This document shows positions 55,681 to 64,000 of a DNA stretch of 64,000 bases, one piece after another; the first letter of the stretch is position 1, and each line of letters starts with the position of its first letter. The notes under the pieces are model-generated. The model was given only the letters and a program-made list of their open reading frames with translations. It was not told the DNA's origin and searched no databases. Made by a program: the position numbers and the translations under genes. The DNA lies in assembly GCA_034440615.1 (NCBI GenBank), contig JAOTOM010003934.1, positions 48,501 to 112,500 of the forward strand. Reading direction: 5' to 3'. This DNA comes from Ashinkailepas kermadecensis (lineage: Eukaryota > Arthropoda > Thecostraca > Neolepadidae).

Positions 55681-58360
55681 GATGAAGCGAACTGCATGAG
55701 GTGGTCCGGCTCGTCAGCGATTCTCGATCTGGCCACCATACATGGTCGTGAATGTGAGTCCGTGTGACTTATGCTGCTTAACAGTTGCTTTGCTTGACGT
55801 GAGGGACAATGTCGATTCTCCTTCCCCACATTCTCCGACTTTGTTCCTTCATCAATATCCAGATCAGCGTCCTAGTCAGCTACTGACATGTTTCCATACA
55901 TATTTCAGGTTCTATGCTTCTGGGTCTGTCTTTCGCCAAGTCCCAGGGTTACTTCCGGACTATTCCAGGGGCAGCCTTCGTGTCAGTTTGCAGGCACTAT
56001 TTAGTCTTCTTTCTGGCTTATTGCTAGATTAGTTTTCAGATCTGACTACCATGCCAGGACCTGGATCAACCCCTGGATCTGGATCAAGCCCTGTCCCTGG
56101 ATCTGGGCCAACCCCTGATCAATCCATGTCCGATTCGGGTCTTCTCTCGGGTCAGTTTTCGGCGAATACCATTGACGAGTGGCAACCGTGACTTATGACC
56201 CGCGACGCTCTGCAGCGTCACGCCTGGAGGCCAGTCCCGCCTGACGTCATGCTGAGGGGATGGGTTAATGCCATCTGGAATGGACAGGGCGTGGCACCAC
56301 ATACTCGGTGAGTTGGCGCATTACTCGGCGTGATTGGACGTGGGTAGCGACCTGGCTAGGCGGCATCAGCAGTGATGATTCATAAAGGCACAATGCTAAA
56401 GAAGGACTGTTGTAGCATACCCCTCCCCTCACCCCCGCTTGTCACATGTGGATAGCATTTGCTCAAAATATGAGATGAGTGCAGAATATCTAAGAAAAAA
56501 GAACACTAAAATCAGAGCTAGTCAACATGAAGTTACTTCTCACGTGGAGTGTGACTCGTGGTTCGTTTCAGAATACCTACTGATTAGTGCTTAAGGTTCA
56601 TTTGACTGCTTTAGCTTTCAGAGGTGCGTGTAGGAATACGAACATCTCCGAAGCTATTTTCAGTATGCGTCCCTGGCCACTGGAATGCCCGCACGCGTTT
56701 CGACCAGCTGCTATTGCTTACATATTTCGTGCCGCCCTCCAGAGGCTCCAAATGTTTCGTCGTTCGACTTTCTGCTCCTTCTCAACATCCGTTGTAATAT
56801 GCGGCAGACCCAATCCAATTTATAAGGATGCTAAACGCACGAAAAACATCTGGCGCTCAGAGTTGCTGCGCCTTGGGCGCTGCCGCACAATTCTGACCAG
56901 TCGAAGGCCTCGCAATTGCCGCAGCGATGCAAACTGCGTGTGGCGCAGGCCCGTAGCCAGCCGAAGTAGTCAGGGGGTGCGGACACCAGCCCCTTCTGAT
57001 CCGACTTTACCTAGTGGACTCCCATGAAGAATTGTCAACGTAATTGAGGCACATGGCTTGATAGTGGAGACGGGGACGTGTCCCACAGCCCACAGTGCGC
57101 CATAGCCTGACTACGGACCTGATGCTGTGCAATGTCAGAACAGCTGTGCCATGACGCGAACAGGCGGCGCAGCATGGCGATTTGAAGCCTCAGGCGGGAT
57201 TTGTGATGGCGCTGATGGCCCGTGTCGACGCCAATAACTTGTGGCGGCGTCGATGAACACCAAGCATGCTGGTGAGCTTTGTAACGCCACCGCATGGCCA
57301 CATTAACAATTATGGAAGAGCTGGCACGGAGCTCTGCAACTTCCATAACGTCATCTTAAAACTCTTGACAATGCTGCCTTTATTATAACTCTTGACAATC
57401 TGTCTATGCGGGTTGACACATACCAGTTTCACCGAAGCGCAAGAGTCTGGCTGGCGAGAATGAGCAGAGTTTTCTAAGTTGATCAGGGAAGACTTCAGTT
57501 GGTGTCTGATTCGTTTGCTTTCAATTGTATGGCTTGCTGATCGAGCACTGTGTGCTTGCCTGCAACTTGCTTCGAATTAACAAGCGGATAGTACCGGTAT
57601 CGAACATGTTTATATTTTATATCCTCTTCGTTGTCCTAACCTTAATATCTCGAAGGTATTGGAAATCACAAGGCTGGTTTCGGGCCGTGCATTTTGGCAT
57701 TCAAATGAGCTTAAACTGATTACATCCACTTAGTTATTAAAATGACTTCTCGAAAGCTTAGACGTGTGTAATGGAAGGATTTTGCTTACGCTGCAACCAA
57801 GGTCGTGCATGAAAGGTCATACAGGTAGGCAGGGTCTATCTCCGGGATCACGAAGCTGATTAATTGAGCGAATTATGATCTCAGTGTAAGTGAGCTGGCT
57901 AAGAACTCCATGATGCGACGAATACTAAGTGGGAGACGACTAAGGGGTGGTAGTATATAGTGGGAAGGAACTGCTGTGCGGCGACCGAGAAGCCCTGCAG
58001 CATGATTAAAGAATGATGTTGAGCGTCAAGGCGGAATCCACTACGCTCATAAAGTTCCACCGCCCGAGGCATGTGTCGTCATAACAACGGCGCCCGGATG
58101 AAAGCTTAAACAGTTTCAAACAGTGCGCGAACGAATGAGACAGGCAGGCAAAGAGACGGTTGAGGAAATGTATTCGCTATTTACAATAGAACACCTTCCT
58201 TAAGAACGTTGTGGAGAAGAGCTTCGAAAGTGACGACCACTTTAACGGAAGAAAAGGCGGTGCTGCGGCACACGCTTTAAGTTGACGCAACCAACGCGTC
58301 GACTACCAAAAAATACCGCACCATTTCCTGTAAATTCACGGCTGGCTGCATCGCCATCAC
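55681..58360. other. Unannotated stretch
   Basis: CCTGGATCTGGATCAA-type short repeats at about 56055-56110. A 146-codon frame at 56587-57027 (plus) has no domain I know. Confidence 0.5.
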
Positions 58361-58900
58361 CACATGTTTTGCCGCGTAATTCGACGACGAGAAACGGCTC
58401 TCGGGTTTCTCGGCCGACCACATTCCCCACAAAGCCATTCCGCACTTCGCCATAAGCGCGCTGCTGCGTCAGCCGCCGCCGCCGCCCAACTGCCGGCATC
58501 TCATTCGACACCGGCGGCGGCGGCTGGCGGCGATTTTCGCCGGCGCGACCGTCGAGAGTGGAGGCAGGCGGCGCGCGGCACGTGCCGGAACGCACTGCAC
58601 GGTCGGAATAAAAAGAAGTCGCAGTGGTGGGCCGGCGGCCGGCGATTTCCATGCGGCGGCGGCCGACGCGCCCCCACTCGCAATACCAGAGGGACGTGGC
58701 CGCTCTCGGAGATGACGGCCCGGTTCGGGGTATGCCGGCGAGCGGATGCCACCTCGAATGTCGAGGAAGTTTGAGCGTTTCGGCGCCTTTGGCTGCTGTC
58801 CATCTCCGCCCCGAGCCGGGCCGCGCTCGGCCGAAGCGGCCATTTCCCAGACGTGGTGGGTCGGAGGTTTAGGCGTCGTCCACGCGGACACATACCCTGC
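58361..58900. other. GC-rich, CpG-dense patch with GCCGCC/GGCGGC runs
   Basis: The strongest CpG-island-like segment in the window, with CCGCCGCCGCC near 58473 and GGCGGCGGCGG near 58511. Frames of 130-150 codons are open on both strands, probably from composition. A promoter or first exon is possible, but neither splice sites nor a protein family are evident. Confidence 0.4.
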
Positions 58901-60517
58901 CTGGAGAAGCACATGTGCTCGCGGCCGCATGATGGTTAAATATGCGGCTGTGATAAGATGACATGCTTACCATAAATACCTGATGATTATGTGGATTACA
59001 ATTAAACGTTCATCATGCTCCCCGTTCACGTGCTTCAAGAAGATCCGGAAGATGGGAAAGATGTAATTGGGGGTTATCTGGCTATTGCAAATCGCGTTCA
59101 TATACCTTATATTGTGATACGCAGTTATTGAAGGTTTACTCAGCGTTATAATGATACTAATAGGATGACAGAGCATACACGTTACGCATTTATCTATACC
59201 TGAGTAATTTCCTTGGAGAAGGCACTTATTGTGCATGCATGCAGCATAGTCACAACTTCCATAAAGTACACAATTCAGTCTTCTTCTACACAATGTACGC
59301 ATTGTAGAAAAATGGACATATCTTAAAGTAGAAGCTACTTGCAGTGCTACCACTGAAGTGAACGCCATCTGCACAAAGCTAATTGGGAAGGAAGCTGACA
59401 CATGATGATGATGATGATGATGATGCTAGCAAGGCGAGGATCAAATCATGCTACCGCCACATTCATCGCGAATGAACAACGAGCCTGACCAAAACACTGT
59501 GGTCCGAAAATAGCGGGCCTCTTGTGCTGAGTGGCCGCCATTCTCCCCGACCTCAGTTTCCGTCGCGCCTCATGATTTTAATCGCAGGCCGACACATCAC
59601 CATTGGAATAATCAATGGCTTCGGCGAAGCTGAACGATGCAGTGAATGCCAGTACATCCACATCGCACGACACAGTGTAGTCGGTCGCCCTGACCTAGCC
59701 GGGGTCGCCCTGACCTGGCCGACAGCCGCTCACGTGATCGGACTACAGTCGCGCTGACCAGACAGGTTGACAGTTGTATCCTGGCTGGTTGACAGGTTGA
59801 CAGCTCCTATCCTGGCTCATGATTCGTTCAGTTCCAGACCTCGTTTGCGACGGCGTGTCCGAAAATGGAAATGCCGATGATCACCCTCTGTTGCCAGGGC
59901 TTAAGAACAAGCAGAACGACGACGGCTTGTCATGCGACAACAGTTCCAGCCAACCCCTCACAGACGCAGACTCGTTTCTCTTCAATGTTCGTTCCGCACA
60001 GTTCTCCTCGGTACAGTTACAATCAGCCGTCCCAACTCGCGCTGGCAGAGCAGAAGACCTCGCAGCTGGAAATTCCGTGGTCGTTTGACACGTCTCGAGC
60101 TCGCCCTCTGCCGGCACCCTGACCCGAACGTTGTCGATAGAGGTGGAAAATAGCCAATACTTTGGAACCGAAGCTCGTGCTCCGTCTATTTGCTATGACC
60201 AAGTTCGGTTGGGGCCTGGTCAAAATGAGCTGAAGCCCGATGAAAACGATCGGTTTGGTAATACATGCTCTTTTTGCAAATGAGATGGTACATACCATTA
60301 TGCTTTTTTCCTTTTCAATTTAGGTTACATAGACATTTAACATCGTCTTTGAAGATCTTGTTCCACTCTCAAAACATGAATCTTCAGTCTTCATCTGGGA
60401 TCGGCCTCCTGGACCCTGATAAAATCGGTTCCTTACACCACCTAAGGAAATCGCATATGCAGCACATAACCGCATCCACACACAGACACGCAAACACACC
60501 TGTGTCTCAAGTTGACA
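58901..60517. other. Unannotated stretch with a short (GAT)n run
   Basis: (GAT)8 at 59402-59425. CCTGACCTAGCCGGGGTCGC/CCTGACCTGGCCGACA at 59689-59722 is a short duplication. No gene recognised. Confidence 0.5.
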
Positions 60518-60579
60518 CATACATATACACACGGATCATAAGCCCATCTTGATGTGGGCTTATGTTCAGTGTGTGTATG
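60518..60579. repeat. Long imperfect hairpin, pre-miRNA-sized
   Basis: Core CATAAGCCCA (60537-60546) pairs exactly with 60555-60564. Outside it, ACATATACACAC and GTGTGTGTATGT (60568-60579) pair with one mismatch, separated by a small asymmetric internal loop. Total about 60 nt. Confidence 0.6.
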
Positions 60580-61089
60580 TATTTTACGGGTATGCAGATA
60601 TTGTGATATGTGAAAATGAAGGCGAATCACTGTGCGTTGTCACAAGATGCACTTGGCGTGTGCTTTTGGCTTTTGAAGCAAAATGTTTGCTGTTGAGGAA
60701 GGCCCGTGCCCGAAATATATACAGTGCTAATTTGGATCTATTTCTTTGTGGTAATATGAGCATAAGGTTATTTTAAGCGTTTTTCTTACTCATAATCATG
60801 CTCAACACAACACTGTAACTAATCAAGCAAGTCGGATAATCATATTCCATTGTTCGATATGTGGGGAAATTAATTGAAACTAATCGAAGGATGTATCTTC
60901 AGATTATTGAATGCACAGAGCACAACGTCTTGACTGAAGGTGGAAGTGGGCCTAATAATGTACATTATCATTAGGCTATTTAATGACTGCACATTAAAAA
61001 TAAAATTAATAATGAACTACCGAAGACCGGTTGAACGCCTGATATGTATCCCAAGAACCGATTAAAAAGCCCCCGCTGGTTCTTCCCGG

Positions 61090-62660
61090 GGTATCGGCCC
61101 CAACATTTTCCCCTCCAGTCGTCAGGTTAGAACAAAGACCGGATCATACCAACGGATGCCTAAGCTTTTGAAGGATGAGATTCCTGCCGCACGGAAACTG
61201 TCTTGAGCCGTGAAAGAGGGTCCCTAATCCAACGGAGGATGCCGGAGCCCGACGTACAGGGCCACTGGGTCGGCTTTGGCTCACGCTGATGGAGAGGGTC
61301 TCAGAGCTGACAGCGGGCCTCAGGCCGATAAAGAGGCCCCCAAGCTACGGAGACGATCCGTGCCGAAACGGAGGGTTCCCGGTTCTTCGTAAAGGACCTC
61401 TAAGCCCATTTAACAGCCCCCGGGCTGTTAAAAAGCAGTAGCGTGTCCAAAGGATGGAGGGGCACCCGCCCCCTTGGCGAGTTCGATGAGGCCGTGGAGG
61501 CGACCGCCATGGGGGCAGTGATATAACCGATAATTTTGTTTAATGCATCTTACAGCTTGTGTGGAAAGGGCCCTTGAGACCTGAAGACCCACATCCTGAG
61601 GGCTGGCAAATGCCGTGAAGACAAGAGAGGGCCCTCCCGAGAGCTGTAATGCCCATGTCAGCTGAAATGAGCAATATCAGCTGGAATGGGCCTCCGACAG
61701 CTCAGGAACAAACATGGCGCCGGATGACCAGAGAGGGCTGGGATGCTCTTGGGGTTTCAAAGGGTCCCTGAGGGATGAGCAAGTTTCCTAAGACCCGACG
61801 AGTATTAGTGAGGGCCCATCTCGGGGCTGAAATCCCCCCGATATGAGAGCTAGACAGGGCTATTGAGGACTGTGATGGCCCCTAAAAGCATGAGAGGGTC
61901 CTGAGGGACGAAGAGGATCTCTGAGAGTCAAAGAGGACTGGACTGGAATTCTCCCGAGGTTGAGAGCAGGAACTAATGGACGAACAATGTCCTCGTGAAA
62001 TATAAAAATTCGCTGTTTGTGAAGAATATTGAGGGCCAGCTTCAGAGCCAGAATGTTCTCGAAACCACGAGAGCTGTCGATAACTTGGAAGGACCCAATC
62101 AGCTTGTGAGGGCCCTTGAAGGATAACAGAGCCCCTTGAGAGCTAAAGAGAGACCCCAAGTGCTACCGATAATTGTGAGGAATGTCGAGAGACACTCTCA
62201 AAGCTAGACTGTACTTGACATCCCAAATGGATATGTATGGAGAGGGCCCCTGAGAGCTACAGCGGACCGAGCTGTGATGCTCCTGAGGCTTGGGAGGAAC
62301 GCTGAGGGATGAACAGAGCCACCTAAGACCTAAGGAGAGTTCCGAGAGCTGGCGATGTTTGCGAGAAATTGTGAGGCCTGTCTCGGTGTTGCAGAATTCC
62401 CGTGAAAGCTTGTCGAGGACTGGAAATGGTCCATGCAAGATGGAGAGGGCTCCCGGCGGAAGAATATGTCCCCTGAGAGCCAGAGAGGATTGGATTGGAT
62501 GTTCATCAAATTTGGGATGGGCACCTAAGGGATCGGAGCCCCATGAGAGCTAAGAGAGTCCTTGAGAACTGGCCAAGGGTGTGAGAAATACTGGGGCCAA
62601 CCTCAGATATGGGATGTCTTTGAGAGCCATAAATGCTGCCGAGGACTGGGAAGGTCAACC
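61090..62660. repeat. Ancient, highly diverged tandem array, period about 20 bp
   Basis: Roughly 70 units of about 19-24 bp resembling GGGCCCCTGAGAGCTNAAGA (examples: GGGCCCTTGAAGGATAACAGA near 62108, GCCCCTTGAGAGCTAAAGAGA near 62132, GGGCCCCTGAGAGCTACAGCG near 62243). No two neighbours are identical. Longer phrases recur at irregular spacing (GTGAGAAAT near 62580, GCGAGAAATTGTGAGG near 62363, ATAATTGTGAGG near 62169), hinting at an older higher-order pattern. Confidence 0.75.
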
Positions 62661-64000
62661 ACTACCATCTTTGCGTCGGCGGTCGCTTCAACGGTCACAG
62701 CAGTCCTAGAGGTGACGACTGCCCAAGTGGCCACAGCTATCCAAGTAGCCTGACCACAGCTGCTCCCCACTAAGCACGGCCGCTCCAGCGATGGCGAAAA
62801 AGGCGGCGCAGCGATAGCTGTGATGACGGATTCTTTAGAGGTGCCAGTTGCTTCAACTTGTACCGGAGTGACATCGGTAAAGCAAAAAGAGAGGACAATT
62901 ATTTGCGGGATGCTGTGCGTGGGACATTGCTGGTCAGGCATGATGCTAAGTCCTTACCCTGTCCCCACATTTTGCACTAATTTCCCCACTATTATTCACG
63001 CCTCATTTTGAGTTAGTTTGAAAGTGTTGAAAAGGCGCAACAACGTCGGCATCACCCTTATGAGTACCCTCCCAATCAAACCATGCCTGCACGTAGCGGA
63101 TAACAGAAAGAAGCAGTGGTGTCCATGACGATGAGAAATCGTATTTTTACCCAAGTTAATAATGCTCATGACTTCCTTGGATATGTGCTAATGTCCTTTT
63201 ATATTCCGTAATACGCTTCTTGTGTTGGTTGTTGTCGGGAGCCAAACGGTTTGTTTTTATGTTCTTTACCGGACTGTTGGACATTGATTGCGGGTCTCGC
63301 GTCAGCCACGTTCCCGCACTACAGGGAGTGTAAAACTCTCCCTTAATACGTGGCATAATAACACAACATTAGGGAGTGGTACACTTCATCTGACTCACGG
63401 TCCCACAAGTAGCAATATGGCGGACCTCCATGTTGCTACTTGCCTAGTTCCATGCGGTGACTGCAAGCTATTGCATTAGACTGTTGTGCCCATGTGGACA
63501 ACATCTCTGCGAGCGGCGATTAATATGCTTCCGCTGTACGCCACAGTAGACATGTCTGCATAAGCCTGGAGCATACACAGCCACTGTCGGCTCGGCTTAC
63601 CACCTGCCAGTGCCGCATATACTCGCGCATGTATCAGCATACCAGTGCACGTATCAGCACTGGTATTAGCATACCAGTGCAGACGAGCGCCTGTTCTGTG
63701 CACGCCGAACCCCGCGCGAGCCAAAACCCGCCAAAACCCCGCAGAACAAGCATATAAGGACATGCACATGAAACGAAGCCAACTTTGAATTGAATCGACA
63801 GCTTACTCGTGTTTCGGTGGTCTGCATGTAAATGTTCTGCCGTCCATATTCGAATGCATTTCCCATGTTTCCCCCGTTTTGTTGATACGACAGCTGGTGG
63901 CGAACTAAACGCTCAACTGCGCGTTCGTGCTCCAGTCCATAACCAGTCTGTTCTGCCGTTAATACTGTTCGAACTTGATCAGCTCACGACAAGGAAGAGC
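62661..64000. other. Unannotated stretch
   Basis: AGCATACCAGTGCA occurs twice (63636-63649 and 63668-63681), with an inverted CAGTGC/GCACTG between. No gene recognised. Confidence 0.5.

Overview
The window reads as non-coding, repeat-rich DNA of an invertebrate animal nuclear genome. I find no prokaryotic features (no operons, no rRNA, no CRISPR) and no complete host gene. Three things point to a metazoan: LINE retrotransposons of CR1 type, a second LINE type with an RNase H domain, and a hAT DNA transposon whose transposase carries a spliceosomal intron. Many tRNA-derived short elements and long micro- and minisatellites fit the same picture. A chelicerate such as a tick, a mollusc or another marine invertebrate would all be compatible; the sequence alone does not let me name the species.

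Layout. 0.1-0.6 kb is a hexanucleotide (CATTCT/CCATCT) tract. 2.9-3.6 kb is a decayed LINE reverse-transcriptase fragment. 4.67-8.44 kb is a full-length hAT transposon with terminal inverted repeats and a perfect 8-bp target duplication (ATATATAC), sitting inside a TA microsatellite; its BED-finger transposase lies on the minus strand and is broken by frameshifts. 9.5-10.1 kb is a GC-rich island with a 12-bp minisatellite. 12.4-15.5 kb is the best-preserved LINE (CR1-like, minus strand: endonuclease part, reverse transcriptase, 3' UTR), 5'-truncated and mutated. 17.3-17.7 kb is a run of homopolymers that may be an assembly artefact. 20.6-21.2 kb is a very uniform 12-bp minisatellite. 23.6-25.2 kb holds four different minisatellites in a row. 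26.8-31.5 kb contains two more copies of the same LINE family, one interrupted by an unidentified 0.7-kb insert and one by a tRNA-derived SINE. 32.0-33.9 kb has 60-bp, 21-bp and TG repeats. 36.0-36.6 and 61.1-62.7 kb are very diverged arrays with a period near 20 bp. 43.3-44.5 kb has two 9-bp arrays. 51.4-51.9 kb is the end of an RNase H-bearing LINE. 53.2-53.7 kb is a 30-bp array with a 180-bp higher-order pattern and an open frame across it.

Small non-autonomous elements are scattered throughout: at least five tRNA-like units (two are clear copies of one SINE) and a family of hAT-type MITEs whose ends resemble CAGGGGCGGATC. Two short minus-strand stretches (about 40.5-40.75 kb and 50.4-50.75 kb) could be host exons, with low confidence. 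No set of genes here works together as a host pathway or defence system. The interest lies in the transposon biology and in the unusual density and periodicity of the tandem repeats.
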